DNA of 64,000 nt, from assembly GCF_000247695.1 (NCBI RefSeq), contig NW_004624747.1:10545789-10609788 (forward strand), given 5' to 3'. This DNA comes from Heterocephalus glaber (lineage: Eukaryota > Chordata > Mammalia > Rodentia > Bathyergidae). Under the pieces are notes generated by a model. That model made no database searches, had not been told where the DNA came from, and was given only the letters and a program-made list of their open reading frames with translations. Positions within the stretch are counted from its first letter, which is position 1, and every line of letters begins with the position of its first letter. Shown in pieces: positions 42,443 to 55,193 of this stretch. The position numbers were made by a program, and so were the translations under genes.

Positions 42443-45400
42443 CTGAGAAAAGAAAAAAGAACTGATCAGATCAGTTAGTCTCTGAAACATTAGGACTTAG
42501 CCTCATTTTAATTAAGAGCTTAAAGCACGATATAAATGATGACTTTGACTTACAGCCGAAAAAGCTTTCATCCTAAGCTATAAATGAGGCCTTTTATAAC
42601 TTGCCCTAAGAAACATTTTCCTACATGCTCTATGAAACCCTGAAACCCTGACCCTGAGACACTCACTGCACCATGCTCAAGGGAGATTAGAAAATGCTGT
42701 TCCCCGCACCTCTGAGCCCTGTGTATTAGGGCGTTAACATTCTAAGACAAACAGAGGACCTGCTTTTCCACTCGGTTCTCTAGTTACCTGACCATGAAGC
42801 TTCCAGCCCTCTTTCTCTGCAGCACATTTTCCTGGAGGATGCACCCTAGAGTCCCAGGGGCCCCTGGGTAAAGGTAGGCTAAGGCTCTCCATTAGCCCCA
42901 GTCACCAGCACCCTCAGAGGAGGCGCAATAGTCTTTGCCTCTCTGAGCTCCCCATGGTGCTATCCGAAAGGGTCACTCAAGAACCTCAAGAGCCAGGGAA
43001 AGAAACATGCACAGGAGGGGAGGAGAGGATCAGCCAGAGGGGACAGGTCAAGAGGCAGGCAAGTGGGCCTCCTGGCTTCACTGATGAGCAGCTGGGACCT
43101 GGCCCACTGTCACCTTTCACTGGCTGTGGCCACAGCTCTTCTTAGAGTGCTCCTTGTCCTCAAACAGGGTGGTTGGGGACACTGCTCACTCGTCAGGACT
43201 TGGTCTTTGAGGTGCAGCAGCAGCAACAGCAAAATCACCTCGAGGACTACTTAAAGCTCATCCAGGACTGAACTGACCCTGTGCTGAGGCTGCCTACCAG
43301 TCCAATGAGAAAAATACAAGTGAAGAGAAGCAAGGAAGGACCAAGACGGAGAGTAGAGCCATGCCCAGGGCTGTGGTGGCCCATCACCTGGCCAGCACCT
43401 ACCTTGGGCCGGTAGCCCTGCTCGGCCACGATCTTGGCCTCCTTCTGCAGCAGAGTGTCTGAGAGCTTCTCTGCCTGCCTGGCTTCCTCCTCCTCCTCCT
43501 CTGCCTGCTGGTCCATTTCCCACGCCTGCAGCTGACGCTCTGCAACCTGGTCACCAAGGACAAAGTAACCTGAGACGAGGTCCTGGGCAGAAGGGATGCC
43601 TGCGGTCCTCGCTGTGCTGGAGGAAGAGCTAAGGGACAGTGATGACAGGTACTGGAAATGGAAAGGGAGCTCAGTGAACTACAAATGGCCATGTGGTGGT
43701 GCTGGAAGGTGGCATGTGTCTGGGAGAACATTCTGGTTACCCATCGTGGCCCAGTGAACCAACTGCTTACAGATGCAGACAGCATAAAGAGAAGCATAAA
43801 GCATAGTCTCTTTATGGAGACAGCATAAAGAGAAACAGCAATGCCGGCCTGATGCCCACCAGAGGTAAGGGACCTGGATCGAAGTATGACCCCCCAGTCA
43901 AGAGGGTCTGGGCATGGTAGCACTGAGTCAAGGGCCTCTCATCCTGACTTGTGCTGATGCTGCCTCTGCCCTCAGACTCAGCCCCACCTGGGCTTCCAGC
44001 TCCTGCTTCCTGGCGGACTTCAGTTCTTCATCCTCCTCTTTCGCCTGCCGTGCTGACTCTCTCGCCTCCTCAAGATTTTGAATGAGTTGCTCCCTGTGCT
44101 TTAGGGATTCCTCTTGTGCCCGTCGGTTCTGCTCAATCTTTTCTTGTATTTGTTTTTGCCTCTCAGTCAGAACCTGTCCTCAAACAGGAAAAGGAAGATT
44201 TCAGTTTGATCACAGAGCCTGAGATGGGATGAAACTACACCAAGACCCAGCCTGGTCCTTGGCCTCTGGCCACTATGCACAGGCCAGCTGAACTACGGGA
44301 CTTGGCCAGTTGATGTATCCGTGTACAAGAGGCACCCGACACACACCAAAAGCAGGTTGGGTGTTACGGGGAGACGGCTGAGTGCCAACAGTGGCAAAGG
44401 ACTCAAGCTGGAATCCTCCATGCAAGCAAGGACAGAGAACCTTAGAGCCTCACCTATCAATGGGTTCCAAAAAAAGAAAACCACCAGAAGTCTCACAGAT
44501 GACAAGAGGTGTCTGGGTCATCCTCCTGAACTTCTGGATTTAAATCTACTGCTCCAAGTGGCAGAAGCCTGCTGTGTTTGGGATGATGTCCCACCACCAG
44601 CCCAGACCATAGCCAGGACTTGGGAACCAGCTGGCCAACAGCTATGTTCTCAGGAGGGGACACATAAAGTGGCCATGATTGGGGGTGTAGGATTTAAATG
44701 GGGAAAATCAAAAGCCATGGGGGAAGCACAAAAGTAAAAATCAGCTGGGTGTGATGACACATGCCTGTAATCCCAGCACTTGGGAGGCTGAGGCAGGAAG
44801 ATCACTTCCAGTTCAAGGCCAGCCTGGACTACACAGAGCATTCACAGCCAGCCTTATCTATAAGCATATGGAGACCCTGTCTCACTAAATAAAAACAAAA
44901 AAGTGAGAAATCACCAATTGGGGCCCAACTTCCTGTGGGTTTCAAAATGTAGCCCACTGGCAGGCACACCATGTTTTCCACTTCTGAGCCACTCTGACAG
45001 TGGCTTCCACCGCAGGGGTAAAAGGCTCTCCCTGCAGACTGCTCTGCTGTGGGGTGTCTTCCACACATGCTGTCTGGCTCACTTCTGCTCATCTACCCCA
45101 AGGAGTGTGTCCTCATGTCCTCAGAAGGGAGAACCCTCACACACTAGATGCTCCCTGGAGTGTTTTTCCTCCTGGTACTGGGGATTGAACTCAGGACCTT
45201 GCACTTGCCAGGCAGTCGTGGCGCCGCCGAACTGCATCCCTGGCCCTCAAAGTTTTGTTTTTTTTTTGGTACCGGGGATCGAACTCGGGTCCTTGTGCTT
45301 TCGAGGCAGGCAGCAGAACCACTGAGCTAAATCCCTGGCCCTCAAAGTATTTCTTATAATGGCTCAAAATTTTAAAAATCCAAATACCCACAAGAAGGGA

Positions 45401-46063
45401 CTGGAAAAGCAAACCGTGTGTATCCTCGTGATGATGCCATCGACATGGTTCTTCCAAGATGTATTAGTATGTTAAAAAGCCAGAACTCAAATCTAAGAAA
45501 GTATGAGAGAGTCTATGTAGGAAAGATGTCCTGCAAAGGAACAGAAGAGTGGAAGTAAAGTAACAGTGGCTGTGGGGGGTGGGGCTCTGGATGACTTTTA
45601 CTGTTTCTTTTCTTTCTCCTTCCTTCCCTTGTTTTTGCTTTTGTGATACTGGGGATCAAGCCCAGGACCTTGTGCATGGTAGGCAAATGCGCTACCATTT
45701 TCACTTTCTGTACTTCTGAATCCCTTCTTAATAAGCTTATATTCCTTTTACGATGATTTTTAAACCTCATTTAAAATAGCCAGAGGAGACCGTTCCCAGA
45801 ACATGTGCAGGGCCAGTATGCGACCACCGACCCCAGTGTCTGTCTGAGCTGGGATTACCTCGCACATCAGTCTGTCCCGTGCGCTCTGCTCCCGGGCCCA
45901 CTCGGCCTCTCTCTTTTCCCACATCTCCTTGGCCTCCTCCCTGGGCAAACACAAACAGATGACAGGCTCCTTACCACCACTGATGGCAGGGAGGGAACCA
46001 GACAACACATGGTTCCAAAGCGCCCATCTCCTGTGGGCCAACCTTCAAGTAAACACACCTGCA

Positions 46064-46121
<58 letters not shown>

Positions 46122-49100
46122 GTGGTACTGGGGATCAAACTCGGGACCTTATGCTTGTGAGGCAGGCATGGTGCCACTGAGCTAAATCCCTGGCCCAACC
46201 TGTTAGCTTTAAAAAGTTAGTGCAGGCCGGGGATTTAGCTCAGTGGTTCCACAGCCTGCCTCACAAGTGCAAGGTCCCAAGTTTGATCCCCAGTACCAAA
46301 AAAAAAAAGTTAGTGCAAGCCGGGGATTTGGCTCAGTGGCACTGTGCCTGCCTTGCAAGCATAAGGTCCCGAGTTCGATCCTGATACCAAAAAAAAAAAA
46401 AAAGTTAAGTCATAAAAAAAATATGCTAAAGCTAACAGGTAAGGACGACACTCCTAGGAAGTGTCGCTATACAACATATCTTCAGTTACCTTTTCATACC
46501 TCCTCCCCTTAGAAAAAGCACACATGCCTACTTGCACTGCAGCCATTTAACACTGAGGTGATGAAACCTGGAGAGGAGGACAGCACCGGTGCCTGAGCCC
46601 TGTCCCCACATACCTGGAGTCGCTGCTAGCTCACTCTGCGGCAGCCAGGTACCCTCCCCGAGTCTCCTGGTCCCACACACCTACCACTTGGCTGGACCCA
46701 GTGACGACTGTCCAGACTCAGCACAGTACCTGGCTCCATAAGCCTCAATGTATGTTGCCTGGTACAGGATTACTTCAGTCTACTAGATTAACTCTTAGGC
46801 CTCAAGTTGAGTGCTGCAGCAGCAGCTGTATGCACCTCTAGTCCCAACTACTTGGAGACTGAGGCATGAGGATCATTTGAGTTCAGGAGTTCAAGACCAG
46901 CCTGGACAACACAAGACCCTGTCACAAAAATATATTTTTAAAAAGTACCAGATCTGTTTTTACAGACCCAAGAGGCATTCAACATCTCCATAATTTGGAA
47001 TAATTTCCTTTCATATTTCTAGGATTTTTGATGAACAGATCAGTAGGCTAAATAAACCATAACAATTTCTATCTCAAACAACTTAAAGGAAACACATCCA
47101 TTAGCAAAGACCTGCTGCTGGGAATTACAGACAAATTAGGAAGGATGATGTTTCATTAACAGAGGTGGCCCTCATGGTGACCTGAGAGGCATTTCAAGAT
47201 CCCAAAACAAAGGGCAGGAGCCTCTGATCAGGCAGCAGCCACCTCTCACCTCAATAGCACCTGCAGCTCGGCCTCGCGCGCCCTCTCCAGCCGCAGCTGC
47301 TCCTCAATGACCTGCTTCATGTGGGCCGCGTCAGCCACAGCCTGCTCCCGACGGGCCACATGGACGCGCTGCTCCTCGTCCTCCTTCTCCAGGAGCGCCT
47401 GCAGGATCCGCCTGTCCGCTTCCTAGGGGAACCGGTGTGGACATGCGAGCCCCTCCCCTCCAGAGGAACCGCCCTTCTGCCCACACAAGGAGGCAGACAC
47501 TCAGGGCCTCCACGCTGTCAGGACAGGGAGGGATGGTGTCGGACTCTCCAGAACAGACTCACGCAGGGATGGCTAACGCACTGCACAGGCAAGGAGCGTT
47601 TCTCCGACTACAGGGAGAGCCCCTCCCCACCACCCTGTGCCCCTACAGCCTTGGGCACATCTGATAGCACAGCTTTTGGAATACACCTGGCAGCAGTTCC
47701 ACATCTGAGAATCTGAGAAGATAGTCTATAGTGACACAGATGCACAAAGATAGGTACACCAACTGATCTCTGCAGCTTTAATGGGAGAGGAAAAAACTAG
47801 AAACAACCCAAATGCCATGCTGTCCATTCAGACTGGCCCGTTCAGACTGGCCCGTTCAGACTACACACGCATGCACACACGCACGCACGCGCACACACAC
47901 ACACACACACACAGAACAGAACAGAACAGAACAGTATATAGGAGGAAAAGATGTGCTGAGGGGAAAATCTGCACATCAGGAACGATGTGATGCTGCCACC
48001 TAGTGGTCTGCTCTGACCAGAGCAAGCAGGGGTGGTTGGAAAAATACCGGTTTGCAAGTCACGAGGTTGCTCATTAAAATATCTAACAGGAACACTGAAT
48101 GGCTTTTTTTTTTTTTTTTTTTGGTACTGGGGATCGAGCTCGCGTCCTTGAGCTTGCGAGGCAGGCGGCGGAACCACTGTGCTGAATCCCCAGCCCCAAC
48201 ACTGAATGGCTTTTAAAAATTCGATTTTAATATACTGATCTTAGCTTTGCATGAAAGCACACACCTGCAATCCCAGCACTCTGGGAGGCTAAGGCAGGAG
48301 GATCAAAGTCTGAGCCCAATCTGGGCGGCCAACTGTCTTAGCAAGACTTTGTCTCAAAGTAAAAAATAAAAAGAGCTGAGGACATAGTTCAGCACAAAGG
48401 CTCTGGGTTCAATCCCCAGTACTGTAAAATACAAACAAAAACCTAATCGTTAAAAAAAAAATTTTTTTTAAATTTTAGAGGTACTGTTAGATATGCTAAG
48501 GAATGCATCTTTTAAATAACTGAGGTAGGCTGGGGATTTAGCTCAGTGGTTCTGCCTTCTGCCTCACAAATGCAAGGTCCCGAGTTCGATCCCCGGTACC
48601 AAAAAAAAAAACTTATGGAGGTACTGTTAGATAAGCTGAGGACTGCAACTTCAATTACATTTAAAAACCAAAAGGAAGCAGATGTAGTGGTACACACCTG
48701 TAATCTCAGCACTCAGGAGGCTGAGGCAGGAGGACGGCTGTGAGTTCAAGGCCAGCCTGAACTACAGAGCAAAACCCAGTTTAAAAAAACCAAACCAAAC
48801 CAAACCAAACCAAACCAAAACCACAAAGGGTGGGAAACCCTTTGCTATAAGTATGCCTAGGTAAATATATCTAGCAGATGATGCACTAAACATACGTCTC
48901 TGACAGAGGAGGCTGCACAAGGAATCTCACTTTGTGTTTTTAATTAATAGCTTTCTTGAAATATAATGTTTTATGCGTGTATGGTACTATGGATCAAAAC
49001 CAGGGAGCTCTATCACTGAACTACACTCCCAGCCCCTATTTTATTATTCTGTTATTGAGAGTCTTGCCAGGTTGCCCAGGCTGAGCTGGAACTTACGATC

Positions 49101-52100
49101 CATGAGGCTGCCTCAGCCTCCCACGTAGCTGGGATTACAAACATATACCACCATGCCCAGCTAATTTAATGTTGTGACACATATATACACTGAAATGATT
49201 ACTGCAGTAAAGCTAATTAACATATGCATCAACTCACACACTTTTTTTTGCGGCAAGAACAGTTAAGGTCTCCTTTCTGTTGTTTTGGGGATTTTTTTTT
49301 GGTATCAGGCATCAAACTCCGGACCTTTCACTTGCGAGGAAGGCGCCAGAACCACTGAGCTAAATCCCTGGCCCAAGGTCTCCTTTCGTAGCAGATGTAT
49401 TTTTTAAGCAGTGCTGGAGACTGAAGCTAGGGCCCTGTACCTGTTAAGCATGTGCTGTACCACTGAGCCTCACCTTTGCCCTGCAAGTACACAGTACGTA
49501 TTAACTATACATTAGATCTCTAGATTTATTCATCTTATAACTGGAAGTCTGTACCCTTTGACCAGCATCTCCCCACTCCCCTACCCTTCACTATTTTTAA
49601 TTCTGCCGAGAATGTACTACATACAGAGCAGTGGAAAATCCTTTTTCTCAAGAGGTCTGTTCAGACTCACCAGTTCCTCTTTGATCTGCTGTGTGCGTCT
49701 GTTGAGCTGTGCATTATACTGATGTCTCAAAAAGCGCCTAAAAATGAGCAAACCGCAGGCTGCCTTCAGTACCTTACAAGGAATTGAATGGTGGTGAGAC
49801 AGCTCTCACTCCAGGCCGCATCCTCTGTAGTTCCAGGGAGCCCAGTGCAAGTCAGGGAAGGTAAGAGGCCAGCCCGCCTGTGAAGGGTGGAGCATACCAC
49901 ACATACCCCAGCTCTGCCCTTTGCCGTAGAGCTGCCATCTGCTTCCTCTCCTCCTCTAGCCTCTCCAGCTCCCACTGCTGCTTCAACAGATTCTCCTGCT
50001 CCTTTTTCAGTTTGGTCGCCTGTGGTTACAATGGTAAACAAGACTGAGATGGTGACAATCGATCTGTTCATCTCCATTTTGGGCAGGCACTACCCAAAGA
50101 TGCCCTGGCTACCATGGTGCTCATGATCCCCTCCATCTCTGGGGCTCTCAGCTCCTTGTTTGTCTCATCTCAGCTGAGCCACTTCTTGTAAGCTCCTTTC
50201 CTGGCCCCATGGCCTTCCTGTGATGGTCCACACTCAGCATACTTAACATCTGTCTCCTCTGCCTGACACAGCAACCATGGTGAGGCAGGAGTAAGATTTG
50301 CTCATGCTCTATAGCACCCAGAATTAGTGGTAGGCACCAAATATGTAGTTATTAAAACATTCAGGCCAGGGGAAGGGAAGGGGATGGAAGGTCAAAGGCG
50401 GAGATGGGGCCCCCCCTCACCTGAATGGGAAGGTGCTTCTAAAACGAGCCCTCTCAGGGAAACTAGTGAGCATAGTGTTGTCAAAAGACAGCCTCCTGGA
50501 CCAAAATCTGCTGCCACTGGAGAGCTGTGTGCTAGATCATGCAACTAAGTCATGCCTGCTCAGTGCACTGGACAGCTGTGTTCTAAGACACTCCAAACTT
50601 CTAAACACACCTACTGGGACAGGTACTATCTCTGAATTTTAGTGTTCTAGAACCTGGCACACAACCGAAGAGCACGGGAGAAGCAGAGCAGGAGAACATG
50701 TGAGAAAAAGGAGAACCCTGCTGTTGGTGCAGCTCTTAGAATCACCACCCCAGCTGCGATCTTCCTGGACCAGCAGCTTAAATCTCCATTTCACACTCAC
50801 AAGCAGCTGCAGAGAGGCAGCCTTGGTGGCCACAGGGCTCATGCTCACCTCCATCTCCTTCAGCTTCAATTCCTCCATCTGCTGCAGGAGTGCCTCAGCC
50901 TGCAGCTTATCCTCTAGCTGCCTCCTCTCCTCTTCTGCTCTCATCCGTTCCATCGCTTCCCTTCGGGCCACTTCATATTCATTTTCATACCGCTTGTTCT
51001 CTCGCTCTTCAGTGGCTTCTTGCTACGAGAGGCCACATGAACCTGGGAGGTCAATACCTGTAACGTGCAGCCAGCAAAGACCCAGCTCTCTGCCTCCATT
51101 CATCAGGCCACAGGGCCTAGGCAGGCTCCACAGCAAGCCCCTCTTCAGCACTGTGACCCTGGGCAAGGGTACACAAGGGAGGGCCTGGTTCCAGAATGTC
51201 TGCTTTCCTCCCTTTCCCACCAGTCATAAAAATACATTGCAGAATGAATCTGGAGGCAAAGCAATAGGTGCATGGTGTGGGCTGCTGTCAAGCAAGAGCT
51301 CAGAGTCTATGACACTAATTTCCTGAGAAGACTCCAGTGATTAAAAAATGCCCTTGAAGACCTGTGTTCCACCTATCACCTACCAGCCTGGGTCACCTGG
51401 CCTTATTCTGCCTAGGAAATGATCACCTAGGATCCCAAAATGCATAAGAGCAAACATTCACTTTTAGCACATGGCAAGTTAACTGAGAAAGAGCCTGCTC
51501 CTCAACCAGGGTCAGTAACACTGAAGACAGGAAACAAACTCAGACATGGAGACAATCTCACACCTCTGCATATGGGACTATTTCCAGAGTCATGTGTCAC
51601 ACCTGCTTTTTTTCTTCTTTCTGTGTTTCCCAGGAGTTTACCACATGTTTCCGGTGAAGGTCCATCTCAATCTGAAGATGAGAAAGAGAAGAATATTAAC
51701 CTCCTCCTAGGTTCATGGGAGACATACTCACTTTGGGGGACAGCACACTGCCTTCTGTGCCACCCACTAGAACATGACTGTGACCTCCCTTTCTGAGGAC
51801 TCAAGAGTGGCCCAGGTGGCCAGTAAGGGAGTGCAGGGTGATCCATACACATACAGTCTGAACACAAGTCAACTAGAAAGCAAAGGACTGGAAGCTCACA
51901 GGTTGGAACAAGGTACTGTAACAGAAACTCTTGTCCCAGTGGCCCTGCGACTCAGCAGGAAATGTGTCAGCAGACACTGAAATGGACATGCAGTTTCAAA
52001 AGGCCACCTCTGGTTGTTCTACTGTGCCAGGACCCTGGACAGCTTGGTATGGAATAGCTCAGCCCTGAGCCTGGCTCCTCAACACTCCCCCTGCAAAGCA

Positions 52101-55100
52101 GCAGCTGTGCTCACACGCACTCTCAGTGCCAGATGATGCAACAAGTCTGACGTTACTAGACTAGTAACTACTAGTAAGAGGTATAAGCTTTGAGAATCTT
52201 TAGGATTAGAAAATGAATCCTAAGGGCTGGGGATTCAGTGGTTCTGCCACCTGCCTCGTAAGCGCAAGGTTCTGAGTTCGATTCCCAGTACCAAAAAAAA
52301 AAAATGAATTGCAACACAGTCCAAAGCTTTTCTTTGGAAAATTTTATTAGTTTAAAATTTCTTTCCCAACTAAAAATGGGAACATTTGTAATTTACTTGA
52401 ATGTTCAGAATACTTTTCTGAATAAATGACTTCGGGGAACCCACGTAAGCCGGCAGATGGCCAGGGAGAGAGGTCTTCCCTCAGGTTAGTGCTAACCACA
52501 CAATGCTCAAGAGCACCTACATCAGGGGTGGCGAACCTATGGCATGTGTGTTGTTTTTCTTTTAAGACAAAAGATATTAAAATATGATGTTAACTGAGAA
52601 AGAGCCTGGTCCTCGACTAAAATCTCAGTGTTCAGGTTTAATTGCAGTGTGGGCACTCTGTGATAAATAAGTGGGTTCTGGGTTGCGGTTTGGGAACTCA
52701 TCTCTAAAAGGTTCACCATCACTGACCTAGATGCTCCATTACTCAGCAACCAGTAGTTTCTAAGTCTAGCTATGGACAAAGTAATGGTACCAAACTTGTA
52801 CAAAAGCTGTTAAGCGGCAGGGGATTTAGCTTAGTGGTTCTGGTGCCTGCCTCAAAAGGACAAGGTCCCGAGTTCAATTCCTGGTACCAAAAAAAAACCT
52901 GTTAAGCTGAAAGTGATGATCAGTAATGGGATTAACTCCCTCCAGCCTGGCTCTGCTGAATGACGCTACAAGGCAAGACATCTCTCTTCCTCTTCCTGCA
53001 GATTTGTCTTCCTACCTCCTGCTACCCCAGCTGAGGCCTTCTCCATCCCCAGCTAGGCTGCAGCATCTTCTCTGAAGCCTCAACCTTCCTGCAAGAGGGG
53101 TCGCTGTGCCCTTAGCTCTTGGAACTCCCCCTCCCCGTGTGATGTCCCCCCTCATACAGACACCTGTCACTCCCTGTTTTCATGACTCAGGCCTGAATCT
53201 TGCAGTCACCTCTATCTAGAAGGTCCTTTCCTCACCTCTATGCTGTGAGGTTCATCCTTTCAGACTCCTCCCTGACCTGAGCTGGAGGCAGTGCCCCATG
53301 CTCACCTGCAGTCTTCACCTCTGGCTCCCCACCTAGATGGTGAGCTCAAGAACCAGGACTACACCTCCTGTGCAGATGCAGCAGTATTAAATTAGCATTT
53401 GTTAAACAGCTGCTTGAACCGCTCAGTCTTGTCTGCACCAGGTCATCTGCCTGGTGCTCTTTTCAGGGAGCTGGAAGTTCCCTTGTTTCAACCCAGCACA
53501 AGATTCATGTTTTAAAAACCTGGAAACATGATTTCATCTACACAGGAGAATCAGTGGAAGCTTCTTGATTTTCACCTCTCGAAGCTTTGGGTTGTTCTGT
53601 TTCCAGTGCTCATACAAAAGCCGTTCAGCAGTCTATCAAGAAAACAAAAAGGAAAGCCTAATGTTGCTTTTCAAATCCATTCACATTTTGTTTATTTTGG
53701 GGTTTTTGGGGTACTGGGGATAGAACTCAGGACCTTGCACTTTCGAGGCAGGCAGCAGCACCACTGAGCTAAATCCCCGCCCCTCCATTCACATTTTGTA
53801 TGATGCACAGTTGAGGTCCGCTCAGGCCAAGAGCTCCCCACTCGCATGCTGTCCCTGCACTGCTCTTCCAATCTGCCTGCCTTGAACTCGAAGCCCTACG
53901 AGCCAGGCAGGCATCTGAGGAGACCGGAAGGTGTTAACAAATGACCCTTGGAACGGTGATGAAAGGAGCCAAAATCTGATGCTACAGATGGGCCCTTTCT
54001 AGGGGGCCCCCCAAAGATACAGCAAGCTAAAAAGCACAGTGGCCTCACTGTTCCACATATTTTGGAAGAGAAAATCTGTCCCAGACCTTTGTGAGACCAC
54101 AGAACTGGAACAGGAAAAAGGAATCAGCTGTGATGATTTAGGGACTAAAGAGAAGACAGCTGACTCCTACAAGACATACTCCCTACACAGGACTTGTAAG
54201 CACTTTTCCCAGCTGGCTCTGGAGTTAGCTGATGTCCCATCAGACCAGAGTGCCCAGGAAATGACCCCTACAGCATGGGGTTGCTCCCACTCCAGTCTCC
54301 TTAGATCTCTGACAGTTACCAGTTTCCTTTGCTCTTCTCGGGCCGATTTCAGATTCCCATGCCGCTCCCGGATTCTTCTTTCCCTCAAGCTCATGCTCAG
54401 CCTCAGCTCCTCCAGCTCCCTGACCAGCAGGTCCTGCTCTTCAAGCATAAGTTGCCTGAGTCTCTCACGTCGGGCCTGCAGACTCTTCCTCTTCTCCTCC
54501 TTCATCTTCTCTCGCTGATAGGCGTGCATGCTGAGGAGGAGCACATGACATGTCACTCATGCTATAGCCACAGGCAGTGACCCTCCCGGCTATATGGGTG
54601 AGAGGCAAAGCCAATCCTAACAGTGACACAGGAAGGTTCCTCCCCACGCTTGCTGCCAAAGTGAAGACAGCAGGTCATAGAACAGTACGCACATTAGAAA
54701 ATCTTGGTTTTGCAAAAAGAAAACATAAGAGGCTTACATAAGCTAATATAGCTAAAGTAATAGCTAATTTTGAGCAATTAATATGTGCCAGGTACTATAT
54801 ATGGGTAGCTTTTATATTACTACTTATTTAACCTCAAAAGTTAAGTTTGGTTTGAGCTTCATTGATGAGGAAACTGAGGTTCATTCATGAAGAAAGTGAT
54901 ACAAACCATCAGCCAGGCTTTCCATCTAGGTCTGACTCCAAAAGTTACACTTTTCACCTCCATGTGTCTACATGTATTTCTATAAAGAGTCTTGTAAATA
55001 TTTAAACATAAAAACAAATAGGGAAAGAAATATGGAAGGATATGTGCCACACTATGGTTCTCTTTGGAGATGTGAGGTTCCAAGGATTCTGGGTTGCATC

Positions 55101-55158
55101 CCATTAACTTCTGCATTATTGAGTGCAGGTGAGCTCACGAGCGCACATGTGTACGTAC

Positions 55159-55193
<35 letters not shown>

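Noticed and set aside
43399..43923. 174-codon minus-strand frame
   Set aside because: A shifted frame over a TCHP exon that reads through splice sites. The true frame there encodes the [13 protein letters not shown] segment.
46064..46121. CRISPR-like tandem array
   Set aside because: It is a TATC microsatellite without spacers, and the genome is mammalian.
50700..51326. 208-codon plus-strand frame
   Set aside because: It lies antisense to a TCHP exon (50849-51022) and its introns. The serine-rich reading is the reverse of the E/Q-rich TCHP coding strand.
54039..54518. 159-codon plus-strand frame
   Set aside because: Antisense to a TCHP coiled-coil exon. Its serine- and leucine-rich end mirrors the coding strand.
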